Positions 35,642 through 44,599 of a stretch of DNA of 64,000 nt are shown here, piece after piece; the stretch's first letter is position 1; every line of letters begins with the position of its first letter. This DNA comes from SCTM01 sp965279655 (lineage in GTDB: Bacteria; Pseudomonadota; Alphaproteobacteria; Rhodospirillales; Rhodospirillaceae), in NCBI GenBank assembly GCA_965279655.1, contig OZ257255.1:372001-436000 (forward strand), given 5' to 3'. The notes beneath the pieces are model-generated. The model had not been told where the DNA came from. It searched no databases and was given only the letters and a program-made list of their open reading frames with translations. The position numbers and the translations under genes were made by a program.

Positions 35642-37936
35642 ATGGATGATCTCGTCGTCGAATTCGTCGCAGAGACGCTCGAAAGCCTAGCCTTGCTCGA
35701 TCAGGAACTGGTCCGGTTCGAGCAAACGCCGGACGATCAAGCGATCCTGGGCAATGTTTTCCGGATGATGCACACCATCAAGGGGACCTGCGGCTTCCTC
35801 GGGCTTCCCCGATTGGAAAAAGTCGCCCATGCCGGAGAGGACGTGCTGGGCAAGTTCCGCGATGGGGGCCTGCAGCCTTCTCCCCAATCCGTGACGTTGG
35901 TGTTGAAGTGCATCGATCAGATTCGCGCCATCGTCACCCATATCTCGGAGCAGGGTGGTGAAGGCGACGGCGACGATGCCGTTCTGATCGGAGAACTCCG
36001 GGCCACTGCGGCGGGTACGGCGGCTCCCGCGGCAGTTCCGGCCCCCGTCCCGGCACTGGCGCCGGCCGGCCCCATGCTGTCGCCGGAAGGATTTCCGGTT
36101 GCCGCGGACTTTCTCGCGGAATTCGAAGCTGCCACGAAGTCCGATACGGCTCCGCCGGCTCCGCCCGCACCACAGGCTGATATCGTTGCGCCCGTGGCAC
36201 CCAGCGCGCCGCAACCCGCCGCCACTGCGGTTAAGGAAGTCGCCGCCAAGAGCGAGCCGCACAAGGAAAAAGTCGCGGCGCAAACCATCCGCGTGAGCGT
36301 CGACGTGTTGGAAAATCTCATGACGCTCGTCAGTGAGATGGTCCTGACACGGAACCAGCTGCTGCAGCTTACGCGCAATGCCGACGATAGCATCTTCAAG
36401 GATCCGATCGAGCGCTTGAGCCGCACCACCAGCGAGCTGCAGGAAGGGGTGATGAAGACCCGCATGCAGCCGATCGGCAACGCCTGGAGCAAGTTGCCCC
36501 GAATCGTTCGGGATCTCGGCAACGAACTCAACAAGAAGATCAATCTCGTCATGCACGGCGAGGAAACGGAACTCGACCGCCAAGTGCTGGAGCTGATTCA
36601 GGACCCGCTCACGCATATGGTCCGCAACTCCGCCGATCACGGTCTCGAGCAACCGGCTGATCGCATTGCAAGCGGCAAAGAAGAGACCGGCACGATCCGG
36701 CTCAGCGCCTTCCACGAGGGCGGCCATATCATCATCCAGATCGTCGACGATGGCCGCGGTATCAACACGGCTCGCGTTCGAGACAAGATTCTGGAACGCG
36801 GCCTAGCGACACCTGCCGAAGTCGCTGCGATGGACGACAACGCCATCAATCAATTCATCATGAGGGCCGGATTCTCGACCGCGGAGAAGGTCACAAAGGT
36901 CTCAGGCCGTGGCGTGGGAATGGACGTCGTTCGGTCCAACATCGAACGGATCGGCGGCACGATTGAATTCTTCTCCGCGTTCGGGAAGGGATCTACCTTC
37001 ACAATCAAGATCCCGCTCACGCTCGCGATCGTCTCTTCCTTGATTGTGGTCGCCGGCGAGGAACGCTTCGCGCTTCCGCAGATTGCGGTGAATGAAGTCG
37101 TGCGCGTCTCCGAACGGTCCGACCACCGCATTGAATCTCTAAAGGGCGCACCAATTCTGCGTCTGAGAGATCGCCTTTTGCCGCTCGTAAACCTCAGCAG
37201 CCTGCTGTCGTTGGATGACAACACCGCCTGCTGGCGCCCCGGTAGCAATACATTCGAGGGTTATGTGGTGGTTTGCCGCAACGGCAGTCACGTGATGGGT
37301 GTAATCGTCGATTCGATCTCGGATACGGAAGAGATCGTGGTGAAGCCCCTGTCTTCCATCCTGGGCGCCACGCGATATTTCTCCGGCAACACGATCCTCG
37401 GCGACGGTAAGGTGATCTTGATTTTGGACGTGAACGGCCTGTCCTCCAGCCTAAGCCAGGACGCCGTTCAGGCGCAGGCAGCGGAAGTGGTCGCGGACAC
37501 TGCCGACATCGCCGCTCAAAATATCCTTCTCTTCCGCACTATGCGCGAAGGCCTCAAGGCCGTGCCCCTTTCGCAGGTGCAGCGCATCGAGAATATCGAC
37601 ATGGCCGCGACGGAAGTGACCCAAGGCGAGATCGTGGTCCAGTACCGCGATCGGCTCCTGCCGTTGCTCTCGTTCGATGGTCTGGAGGGCGTGCGCCGGC
37701 AAGGCAATCAGCAGGTCCTGGTCTTCGGCGAAGGCTCGGATGCGGTCGGCCTTGCGATCGACTCGATCGTCGACATCGCGCGCGATGCTCTGGTTGCGCA
37801 AAAGCCGTCACGTCAGAAGGGCATTATCGGCAGCGCCGTCATCGCGGGACGCGCCGCAGATATCGTTGATCCTGAGTACTTTCTGCATCAAGCCGCTAGT
37901 GCTGCAACCGCGAATCAAATGGGAGCAGCGGCATGA
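35642..37936 (+). CDS. cheA: CheA chemotaxis histidine kinase with two CheW-like domains
   Basis: Autophosphorylating kinase of 764 aa that passes phosphate to CheY and CheB. The HPt domain (1-105) carries histidine 44 in MMHTIKGTCGFLGL. An Ala/Pro-rich linker (about 110-215) stands where a P2 domain would be. Dimerisation (about 215-280) and ATPase (about 280-460) domains follow, with MVRNSADHGLE, DDGRGIN, GFSTAEKVTKVSGRGVGMDV and GKGSTFTIKIPLTLA. A CheW-like domain (about 465-600) is followed by a second one (about 620-755: VPLSQVQRIENID, YRDRLLPLLSFDG, VGLAIDSIVDIA). It overlaps cheW by 4 bases. Confidence 0.95.
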   Translation: MDDLVVEFVAETLESLALLDQELVRFEQTPDDQAILGNVFRMMHTIKGTCGFLGLPRLEKVAHAGEDVLGKFRDGGLQPSPQSVTLVLKCIDQIRAIVTHISEQGGEGDGDDAVLIGELRATAAGTAAPAAVPAPVPALAPAGPMLSPEGFPVAADFLAEFEAATKSDTAPPAPPAPQADIVAPVAPSAPQPAATAVKEVAAKSEPHKEKVAAQTIRVSVDVLENLMTLVSEMVLTRNQLLQLTRNADDSIFKDPIERLSRTTSELQEGVMKTRMQPIGNAWSKLPRIVRDLGNELNKKINLVMHGEETELDRQVLELIQDPLTHMVRNSADHGLEQPADRIASGKEETGTIRLSAFHEGGHIIIQIVDDGRGINTARVRDKILERGLATPAEVAAMDDNAINQFIMRAGFSTAEKVTKVSGRGVGMDVVRSNIERIGGTIEFFSAFGKGSTFTIKIPLTLAIVSSLIVVAGEERFALPQIAVNEVVRVSERSDHRIESLKGAPILRLRDRLLPLVNLSSLLSLDDNTACWRPGSNTFEGYVVVCRNGSHVMGVIVDSISDTEEIVVKPLSSILGATRYFSGNTILGDGKVILILDVNGLSSSLSQDAVQAQAAEVVADTADIAAQNILLFRTMREGLKAVPLSQVQRIENIDMAATEVTQGEIVVQYRDRLLPLLSFDGLEGVRRQGNQQVLVFGEGSDAVGLAIDSIVDIARDALVAQKPSRQKGIIGSAVIAGRAADIVDPEYFLHQAASAATANQMGAAA

Positions 37937-38400
37937 CCGCAGATATGACTATCGTCCGCCAGGCATCTGGCGTCTCGTTCGGAGCGGAGCAACTCGTTAC
38001 CTTCCGCATCGATGATCAGACGTTTGGCATTCCGGCCCTGTCCGTCCGGGATGTGTTGCGTCGCCAATCGCTGACGCGCGTGCCTCTCGCCGCTCCGGAG
38101 ATCGCGGGCGCGATCAATCTTCGCGGCCACATCGTCACCGCGATCAATGTACGTGTGAGGCTTGGCGCCGCACCGGCCGAGATGGACGCGCCGCAGATGT
38201 GCGTCGTCGTCGAGAATCGTGGCGAAGCCTTCTGTCTTCTCGTCGACTCAGTCGGTGACGTCATCGGCGTGTCTGAGGAGCAGGTCCAACCGAATCCAGC
38301 CTCATTGCCTGCGGCGTGGGCGGAGTTGTCCCGCGGTGTGTATCGGCTCAACGACGGGCTGTTGCTGATACTGAACGTCGATCAACTTCTGAAGTGGTGA
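37933..38400 (+). CDS. cheW: CheW coupling protein
   Basis: Adaptor of 155 aa that couples receptors to CheA. A single CheW beta-barrel pair is visible: EQLVTFRIDDQTFGIPALSV, LTRVPLAAPEIAGAINLRGH, FCLLVDSVGDVIGVSEEQVQ and YRLNDGLLLILNVDQLL. It overlaps the cheA stop by 4 bases (ATGA), so stoichiometry is coupled. The next cheY begins 6 bases after its stop. Confidence 0.95.
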   Translation: MTADMTIVRQASGVSFGAEQLVTFRIDDQTFGIPALSVRDVLRRQSLTRVPLAAPEIAGAINLRGHIVTAINVRVRLGAAPAEMDAPQMCVVVENRGEAFCLLVDSVGDVIGVSEEQVQPNPASLPAAWAELSRGVYRLNDGLLLILNVDQLLKW

Positions 38401-38406
38401 GCGGCG

Positions 38407-38772
38407 ATGGCAAAGTGTCTCATCGTTGACGACTCCCGGGTCATTCGCAAGTTGGCGACGCGGATGATGTCGACACTCGATATTGAAACGTCCGAGGCAG
38501 AGAACGGCGCCGAAGCATTTGAATCGTGCGCTGCCGCCATGCCGGATGTTGTGCTTCTCGACTGGAACATGCCCGTGATGAACGGCCTGGAGTTTCTCAA
38601 GAAGTTGCGGGCGTCCGACCTGACGCCGCAACCGAAGGTGTTGTTCTGCACGAGCGAAACCGAATTCGCGAGAATTGCCGAGGCCATCTCGGCGGGTGCG
38701 GATGAATACATCATGAAGCCCTTCGACGAGGAAATTCTGACCTCGAAACTGAAGATGATCGGCGTGTTGTAG
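38407..38772 (+). CDS. cheY: CheY-type single-domain response regulator
   Basis: A 121-aa free-standing receiver with acidic pair D8/D9 (CLIVDDSRVIRK), phospho-acceptor D52 (VVLLDWNMPVMNG), the threonine/serine switch FCTSET and lysine 104 (YIMKPF). It is short and lacks an output domain. Of the single-domain receivers in this operon it is the one beside cheW and cheB. It may act as a phosphate sink or adaptation regulator while the receiver beside cheZ serves the motor; this division is an inference. Confidence 0.93.
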   Translation: MAKCLIVDDSRVIRKLATRMMSTLDIETSEAENGAEAFESCAAAMPDVVLLDWNMPVMNGLEFLKKLRASDLTPQPKVLFCTSETEFARIAEAISAGADEYIMKPFDEEILTSKLKMIGVL

Positions 38773-38785
38773 TCCAAAGTAGAAA

Positions 38786-39910
38786 ATGCAACCTGTGACA
38801 CCCCTTTCGAGTACGTCAAAACCGGTCGGTCCAGCGCCGCTGCGAGTGATGGTCGTCGATGACTCGCTCGTTCTGCGTAGCGTGATTTCACGTATGGTGA
38901 GCGAGTATCCGGACATCGCCGAGGTTGTTTCCACTGCCAACAACGGTCAGGTGGCCGTTGAGCGCGCGCGCCTGGTAAAGCCGGACGTCGTGGTCCTCGA
39001 TATCGAGATGCCCGTCATGGACGGAATCTCGGCCTTGCCGCAATTGCTCGCGATCGATCGCAATATGGTCGTGATCATGGCGTCGACGTTGACGACGCGG
39101 AACGCCGAGATCAGCCTGAAAGCAATCGCGGCTGGTGCGAAGGATTACGTGCCCAAGCCGTCCGCGCTCACGCCGGGGGCGGGCGCGGAAGACTTCAAAC
39201 GCGAGCTGATCGAAAAGATCAGAGTGCTCGGAAATCGATACCGCCGGCGGGCGACACCCGTCGCGCCCCCATCCGCCGGTGAGGTTCCTGCGGCCGCAAA
39301 GGCACCCCTCATTGCCTTGCGTCCAGAGGTCATTGCGCGCCCCCACGCGCTGGCCATCGGGTGCTCGACCGGCGGACCCAATGCGTTGCAGCAACTTCTC
39401 AAGGCCATTCCCGGACCGCTGCGCATACCGGTATTCGTTACCCAGCACATGCCACCGACGTTCACCGCGCTATTGGCGGCGAACTTGTCGCGTGAGACAG
39501 CGCACGTCTGCGCAGAAGCTCGGGACGGCGAAGCCGTGCGTGCCGGCCAAGTTTATATCGCGCCAGGCGACTACCACATGACGATTGTACGGCAGGGCAC
39601 AGATCTGGTGATCAAGCTGAATCAGAACGAGAAAGAGAACTTCTGTCGGCCCGCCGTTGACCCGATGTTGCGGTCTCTCGCCGCGGTGTACGAACGCCAG
39701 TTGCTGGTCGTGATCCTGACTGGCATGGGGCAGGACGGCTTGGTTGGCGGCAAGGCGGCTATACAGGCCGGGGGAAATCTACTCGCGCAAGACGAAGCTT
39801 CGAGCGTGGTGTGGGGTATGCCTGGCGCTGTCGCGCGCGCCGGCCTCGCCTGTGCCGTCTTACCGATTCCCCAACTTGCCGATCGGCTGCGCAGTATGGT
39901 GGCGCGTTAG
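38786..39910 (+). CDS. cheB: CheB receptor methylesterase with receiver domain
   Basis: Standard two-domain CheB of 374 aa. The receiver (about 10-135) has VMVVDDSLVLR, VVLDIEMPVMDG and YVPKPS. The methylesterase domain (about 180-370) has serine in IGCSTGGPNALQQLL, histidine in TQHMPPTFTALLA and aspartate in ILTGMGQDGLVGG, all intact. Phosphorylation by CheA should activate it to demethylate receptors. It contrasts with the receiver-less tandem CheB at 19731-20954. It starts 13 bases after cheY and ends 2 bases before cheR. Confidence 0.95.
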   Translation: MQPVTPLSSTSKPVGPAPLRVMVVDDSLVLRSVISRMVSEYPDIAEVVSTANNGQVAVERARLVKPDVVVLDIEMPVMDGISALPQLLAIDRNMVVIMASTLTTRNAEISLKAIAAGAKDYVPKPSALTPGAGAEDFKRELIEKIRVLGNRYRRRATPVAPPSAGEVPAAAKAPLIALRPEVIARPHALAIGCSTGGPNALQQLLKAIPGPLRIPVFVTQHMPPTFTALLAANLSRETAHVCAEARDGEAVRAGQVYIAPGDYHMTIVRQGTDLVIKLNQNEKENFCRPAVDPMLRSLAAVYERQLLVVILTGMGQDGLVGGKAAIQAGGNLLAQDEASSVVWGMPGAVARAGLACAVLPIPQLADRLRSMVAR

Positions 39911-39912
39911 TC

Positions 39913-40755
39913 ATGGACCCTCAAGTCTTCCAAGCGGTGGCCGAGTTTCTAAAGGAGAGTTCTGGCCTCTCGCTGACTCCCGACAAGGCGTATTTGCTCA
40001 ACAGCCGTCTTCAGCCGGTAGCGGAGGTGCACGGATGCGCCACTGTGCCCGAACTCGTGCGAAAGCTTCGGACCGCGCCTACTTTGGCGCTAAAGCAAGA
40101 CATTACCGAGGCGATGACGACCAATGAGACGTCCTTCTTCCGCGACGTGACGCCGTTCGAGACATTTCGCACCCACGTGCTGCCGACCTTGGTCGAGAAG
40201 CGGAAAGCGAGGCGCTCCTTGCGCATTCTCTGCGCTGCGGCGTCGAGCGGCCAGGAACCCTATTCGTTGGCGCTCATCATGGCAGAGGCCGCCGCGATGC
40301 TCACCGGATGGAACATCGAAGTTCTCGCGGTCGATCTTGACAGCAAAATCCTAAAGCGCGCGGAAGCGGGCCTCTATTCGCAATTTGAGGTTCAGCGCGG
40401 CCTGCCCGTGACGTTGCTCATGAAGTATTTCGAGCAATGCCCGGAACAGATGTGGCGAATCAAGGCATCCATTCGGGATCGCGTCCGGTTTCGGCAGTGT
40501 AACCTCCTGCGTCCCTTCACCGACCTTGGACAGTTCGACGTCATCTTTTGCCGAAATGTGCTGATCTATTTCGACTTACCGACCAAGAAGTCCGTACTGG
40601 AACGTCTCAGCGATCGGCTCGCCGGCGACGGCTATCTGTTTCTGGGCGGCGCTGAAACCGTGCTCGACATTACTGAGCGTCTCGCCCCTTCGCCTCAGTA
40701 TCGCGGGGTATATCTCCCTCGCACCACTGCGACGCGCCCTGCGGCCGTAGCCTAA
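39913..40755 (+). CDS. cheR: CheR chemoreceptor methyltransferase (core operon copy)
   Basis: A 280-aa SAM-dependent receptor methyltransferase. The start at 39913 is chosen because it begins the CheR N-terminal helix domain (MDPQVFQAVAEFLKESSGLS) directly after the cheB stop. Core motifs are EAMTTNETSFFRDVTPFE, ILCAAASSGQEPYSLAL, VDLDSKILKRAEAGLYSQFE and FDVIFCRNVLIYFD. It is paralogous to the CheR at 24297-25157, sharing SQFEVQRG and the same overall plan. The C-terminal tail TATRPAAVA has no tetratricopeptide extension. Confidence 0.94.
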   Translation: MDPQVFQAVAEFLKESSGLSLTPDKAYLLNSRLQPVAEVHGCATVPELVRKLRTAPTLALKQDITEAMTTNETSFFRDVTPFETFRTHVLPTLVEKRKARRSLRILCAAASSGQEPYSLALIMAEAAAMLTGWNIEVLAVDLDSKILKRAEAGLYSQFEVQRGLPVTLLMKYFEQCPEQMWRIKASIRDRVRFRQCNLLRPFTDLGQFDVIFCRNVLIYFDLPTKKSVLERLSDRLAGDGYLFLGGAETVLDITERLAPSPQYRGVYLPRTTATRPAAVA

Positions 40756-40768
40756 TGGACATTTCGAC

Positions 40769-41908
40769 ATGAAGGCGAATGCGCAGTCCAAACAGGGCTC
40801 TTCCAGAGAGGCGGAAGGTACTGATAGCGCGAACGGCGGCGATGGCCTGGCCATCACGCACTTCAACTTTACACATCAGGTGTTTCAGGCGCCGGGGGCT
40901 CGGTTCGTTCTCAAAGGACAGTCGCAGAGTCCAACCTTCCGTGTAGCCATGGGCGATCTCGATGGCCTGATCGATATCAGCGTCCTCAAGAAAGAGTTTC
41001 ACATCGAACCGGACAGTCATGACGGCAAGCTGCTGGAATTGGCGATCGCGGGTCTTCGTTACGTTCCTGATATCAAGCCGAATGACTCAATTCCTTCCGA
41101 ACTCCTGAACGGAAAAGCCTCTTGGAGCGTCAACGACAAGCACAAGCGTGTCGCAGAATTGCGCCTCCAGGTGCAGTTGCTGTCGTGGGTGTCGGGCAAG
41201 GAAGTTCTCATCACAGATCCTGCGGAGATCGAGAGCTTTCTCGGCCAGATCGAGAATCGCGAAAAGCTGAAGTCCGCCTTTAAGAACGCCGCGGCCGCGC
41301 TGGGCGTCAGTGACGCGGAAATGGTGATCCGGCAGCTTGAGTTGCTGGCGCGGGAGCTTTGTTACATCGAAGCGCTGCGCGACCGCTTTGCTCTTATTCC
41401 GCGTCTTGCGGCAAAGATGACCGAGCTTGCGAAATCGTTTGGCGGCGACAGAAACGCGAAGATGGAATTGGCGCGTGTGCAGTCGCTGCTGCAAGTCGGC
41501 ATCAAAGAGTACTCCGCGATGTTTGCGGAAGCGGATGCGCAAACCGGCGAAATCATCTCGGCGCTTAAGACGATTGATCGCCAGGTCAAATACATCCGCA
41601 GCATCCGCGACGATTTGCACTTCCTCTTGATGCAATGGGAGCCGTCGATCAAGGCGCTGCCCGCTTGGCGTGCGACGCGGACCCCAGAAACAGATAAGGC
41701 GTTGAGCGATCTCTATCGCTTCCTCGCCCCACGGTACACGTCCGGCCGCAGCCTCCTCAAGAGGAGGGATCCCGATGCGGACGGCAAAGGAAAGTCGGGC
41801 CGCGCGGACGGTCGATCATCGGCAAGCGATGGAAGTTCCGCGAAGCCATCTAGCACAACGACGACGTCACCTATCCCTGAAACGAAAGGAGAAATGCAGT
41901 GTCAGTAG
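40769..41908 (+). CDS. unknown conserved-looking protein in the core chemotaxis operon (379 aa)
   Basis: Not recognised. The 379-aa soluble protein has an N-terminal mixed alpha/beta part (about 25-115, ITHFNFTHQVFQAPGARFVL, then FRVAMGDLDGLIDIS). A central, strongly helical region spans about 150-300 (LLARELCYIEALRDRF; VQSLLQVGIKEYSAMFAEAD; LKTIDRQVKYIRSIRDDLHF), probably an extended coiled bundle. The last 60 residues are Ser/Thr/Gly-rich and disordered. It lies between cheR and cheY with a 13-base gap and a 10-base overlap, so it must be expressed with them. A structural or adaptor role is possible. Function unknown. Confidence 0.75.
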   Translation: MKANAQSKQGSSREAEGTDSANGGDGLAITHFNFTHQVFQAPGARFVLKGQSQSPTFRVAMGDLDGLIDISVLKKEFHIEPDSHDGKLLELAIAGLRYVPDIKPNDSIPSELLNGKASWSVNDKHKRVAELRLQVQLLSWVSGKEVLITDPAEIESFLGQIENREKLKSAFKNAAAALGVSDAEMVIRQLELLARELCYIEALRDRFALIPRLAAKMTELAKSFGGDRNAKMELARVQSLLQVGIKEYSAMFAEADAQTGEIISALKTIDRQVKYIRSIRDDLHFLLMQWEPSIKALPAWRATRTPETDKALSDLYRFLAPRYTSGRSLLKRRDPDADGKGKSGRADGRSSASDGSSAKPSSTTTTSPIPETKGEMQCQ

Positions 41909-42285
41909 ATCTTAAGATGCCAGTCTTGATCGTGGACGATTACGCCACGATGTTGCGAATTGTGAAGAATCTCTTGAAGCAGATTGGCTTTGAGAATGTC
42001 GACGAGGCCAGCGACGGCGGTGCCGCTCTGCAGATGATGAAACGCAAGAAGTATGGACTTGTGATCTCGGATTGGAACATGGCGCCCGTGACCGGAATCG
42101 ATTTCCTTCGCAACGTTCGTCAAGACGCCGACTTGAAGGGCACGCCGTTCATCATGGTGACCGCGGAAAGCAAGACTGAGAACGTGGTGGAAGCAAAGAA
42201 CGCCGGCGTTTCCAACTACATCGTTAAGCCATTCAGCAGCGAAATTCTGAAGGGCAAGATCACAAGTGTTCTCGGTGAATTCTAG
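41899..42285 (+). CDS. cheY: CheY-type response regulator, motor-type
   Basis: A 128-aa receiver beginning at GTG, with AAAGGAG 8 bases upstream, overlapping the preceding gene by 10 bases. Key residues are D13/D14 (VLIVDDYATMLRIVKNLL), D58 (LVISDWNMAPVTGIDFL), threonine in MVTAESK and lysine in YIVKPF. Its close resemblance to E. coli CheY (SDWNM context, FENVDEASDGG) and its place 15 bases before cheZ suggest it is the regulator that binds the flagellar switch. Confidence 0.93.
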   Translation: MSVDLKMPVLIVDDYATMLRIVKNLLKQIGFENVDEASDGGAALQMMKRKKYGLVISDWNMAPVTGIDFLRNVRQDADLKGTPFIMVTAESKTENVVEAKNAGVSNYIVKPFSSEILKGKITSVLGEF

Positions 42286-42300
42286 CGACGGCTACGTGCG

Positions 42301-43008
42301 ATGAGCATCAGATCAAGCGCCGAGCTGTCTGCGCAACTCAACCATGCTGACGGCCTGGACTCGCTCGATCTGAAACAATCTGAACAGCTAATAGGACAAA
42401 TTATGTCGCGGTGGCCCAACGATAGAGGAATATTTGTCCAGCTTCAGCGGCTTGCTGACTACATTGCAAAGACGCGCTCCGAGTTGTCGTCGCTACGCCC
42501 GGACCAAGTGAAGAATGATTTTCTTCCAAAGGCGACGGACGAGCTCGATGCGATTGTCGAAGCGACGGCGTCTGCGACCCACAGAATCATGGATGCTGCC
42601 GACGTCATTATGGATGTGGCCGGCCGGATGCCGTCCGGCGACAGCGAGAAGGCGGTCGCGGCCGTCACCTCGATCTACGAGGCGTGTACGTTTCAGGATA
42701 TTACCGGCCAGCGCGTGACAAAGGTCGTCAACATGCTGAAGACGATCGAAACCCGTATCGACAAGATGATCGAAGCCATGGGAGAGCTTGAGTCCGCGGC
42801 AAGTGCCGACGGGCCGCCGACGGCGGCGGCCGCGGCCGCAACCGCCCCACAAGCTAGCGCGGCGTCGCAGGATGATATCGACGCACTGTTCGCCTTCCCG
42901 GCGGCGCCTCCGAGCGAGCCGACGCGCAGCGAATTGCACGGGCCGGCCCTTCCGGGGCAAGCGCCGTCGCAAGCCGACATTGATGCGCTCTTGTTGGAAG
43001 GCCGTTGA
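42301..43008 (+). CDS. cheZ: CheZ phosphatase with two FliM-like C-terminal peptides
   Basis: Dephosphorylates CheY-P. The 235-aa protein has a helical hairpin (about 60-175) with the active-site signature ACTFQDITGQRVTKVVNMLK. By alignment to E. coli CheZ, D133 and Q137 correspond to its catalytic pair. An Ala-rich linker leads to two short motifs, SQDDIDALF (189-197) and SQADIDALLLE (223-233). They resemble both the CheY-binding tail of CheZ and the N-terminal SQxEIDALL peptide of FliM/FliN. Having two copies could raise avidity for CheY-P. It overlaps the next gene by 4 bases. Confidence 0.9.
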   Translation: MSIRSSAELSAQLNHADGLDSLDLKQSEQLIGQIMSRWPNDRGIFVQLQRLADYIAKTRSELSSLRPDQVKNDFLPKATDELDAIVEATASATHRIMDAADVIMDVAGRMPSGDSEKAVAAVTSIYEACTFQDITGQRVTKVVNMLKTIETRIDKMIEAMGELESAASADGPPTAAAAAATAPQASAASQDDIDALFAFPAAPPSEPTRSELHGPALPGQAPSQADIDALLLEGR

Positions 43009-44072
43009 ACATGCAGGCGGTAGCCACACGCATCGGCTCGGGCGGCCGCGATGTTTACTCTCGCGGAACCGTCGATGACCGCGACACGCTGCATACATTG
43101 CCCCTCATCTTCATGCCCCTGAAGAAGGACACATTGAAGCGTGCCCGGATGATCAAGAACTCTCGTCTGGACAGCGTCATTGAAGTGTTTCGCGATAAGG
43201 ATGTCGGCAGCGGCCAGATCGAGGTGGAGAAGCTGACGCAAGAGTTCAGTCATGAAGCTCTTCCCGCCGAAGATTTCAATCTGCTGCGAGTCCTGTCCTT
43301 GATGCCGAGTTACGACGTGTACAGCTTGCGCGTCGCCCTCCGCGCGGCCGGCATCCAGGTCAACGATCACAAGGCGCTGCAACTGTCTCCAGAGAAGACA
43401 AAGGAACTTTCGGCTTACATGACGAGCTTCACGCGGCCCCTCCTGATGCAGATCTACGGAGAGGACGGCACGAAGATCGAGACATTCGATGATGTCATCG
43501 GCCTTTTTCGCGACCCCGATCTTCAAAAGGCGCGGCACCGGCTCACCGTCATGGCGAGTAAGCTCGGAATCGAGATCATGGCGATTCCGAAGTTCCTTGA
43601 GGACTACGCCGACATATTCATGTCGCTGTCATACTACAAGCAGTGCCTCGACGACGTGACGCCGATGATCTACGAGTTTTTCGCTTCACTCGCGGATCTG
43701 AAGAAGAGCCACCAGATGCGTACAAACGTTCAGCTCATGGCTGCATGTAAGGACATTGAATCGACGTTCACCGAGTTGCTGACGTCCGTCACGGGTCGCC
43801 TGGAGAGCTTCGATCGCTATACGAAGGACATGTGGGCGAACCTCTCCGCCGAGCGATTTCGGAAGATCGAGCATACGATCAAGACCTTTCACACAATGAT
43901 GGGTGGCATCCTGTGCGCGATGACGGTGAAGATGGACGCATGGACGACGCTTTTCCCAAATCCAAGGGCGGGCGCACCGGGGCGTCGGGCGGATTTCATC
44001 CTCAACGACCTTTGTCACGGTATGCGTCGTATCCGTGAGTTGGAGCGGAGCGCTGCGGCGCCGGTGCATTGA
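43005..44072 (+). CDS. unknown protein in the core chemotaxis operon (355 aa)
   Basis: Not recognised. The 355-aa soluble protein is mostly helical with no membrane segment. Notable stretches are TLPLIFMPLKKDTLKRARMI, VEKLTQEFSHEALPAEDFNL, then KQCLDDVTPMIYEFFASLAD and LSAERFRKIEHTIKTFHTMM. The C-terminus is basic. Translation starts inside the cheZ stop (ATGA) and the stop overlaps the PilZ gene start by one base, so the three are tightly coupled. Placement between CheZ and a c-di-GMP-binding PilZ protein suggests a link between CheY-P turnover and motor or second-messenger control. This is inference. Confidence 0.72.
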   Translation: MNMQAVATRIGSGGRDVYSRGTVDDRDTLHTLPLIFMPLKKDTLKRARMIKNSRLDSVIEVFRDKDVGSGQIEVEKLTQEFSHEALPAEDFNLLRVLSLMPSYDVYSLRVALRAAGIQVNDHKALQLSPEKTKELSAYMTSFTRPLLMQIYGEDGTKIETFDDVIGLFRDPDLQKARHRLTVMASKLGIEIMAIPKFLEDYADIFMSLSYYKQCLDDVTPMIYEFFASLADLKKSHQMRTNVQLMAACKDIESTFTELLTSVTGRLESFDRYTKDMWANLSAERFRKIEHTIKTFHTMMGGILCAMTVKMDAWTTLFPNPRAGAPGRRADFILNDLCHGMRRIRELERSAAAPVH

Positions 44073-44596
44073 TGTCGAACGTTGCTCTATTGCCCAACGA
44101 GGCGATGCCGGATCTCACCACGGCTGGTACGTACCGGGACAATATCGGCGCGGCGGTCGACCGTCTTGTGCTCTCCGAACGGCGGCTCTTGGGCCTCATC
44201 GCCACCATGCGCGACGAAGAGGGTGTGTCGGTGCTTGCGACAGTTCTCGATGATCTGGCAAGGGCGCGCATGCTAATTGAGTGCCCATCCGATCGAGACA
44301 ATCGTGAGTCCTCCCGCGTTCACGAACGCATTGCAACATTGATGATGCTTGAAGACGGGCGCGCGGTGGACGTCGCGATCCTCGATATCTCTTCCGGCGG
44401 CGCATTGGTCGAATGCGATGTCATCGTGGAGACCGCGTCTCCCGTGCGTTTGATCTTTCCCGGCCTCGACGATGAACTCGCCGCGCATGTGCGCGGCCGT
44501 GACGGCAGCATGTGTCATCTGGAATTCGATAAGCTTCAACCCAAGCGCCGCCTCGCTTTGGTAAAGCGTATCGAAGGCCATCTTTCGCGGTACTGA
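44072..44596 (+). CDS. PilZ-domain protein, probable c-di-GMP receptor
   Basis: A 174-aa protein. The N-terminal part (about 1-75) is helical and unassigned. The PilZ domain (about 75-172) has the c-di-GMP motif pair RESSRVHER (RxxxR) and DISSGGALVE (D/NxSxxG). PilZ proteins often act as flagellar brakes or regulators of motility and exopolysaccharide. ATG at 44072 overlaps the previous stop (TGATG). Together with the HD-GYP enzyme at 27400 it gives this island both a hydrolase and a receptor for c-di-GMP. Confidence 0.85.
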   Translation: MSNVALLPNEAMPDLTTAGTYRDNIGAAVDRLVLSERRLLGLIATMRDEEGVSVLATVLDDLARARMLIECPSDRDNRESSRVHERIATLMMLEDGRAVDVAILDISSGGALVECDVIVETASPVRLIFPGLDDELAAHVRGRDGSMCHLEFDKLQPKRRLALVKRIEGHLSRY

Positions 44597-44599
44597 TTC

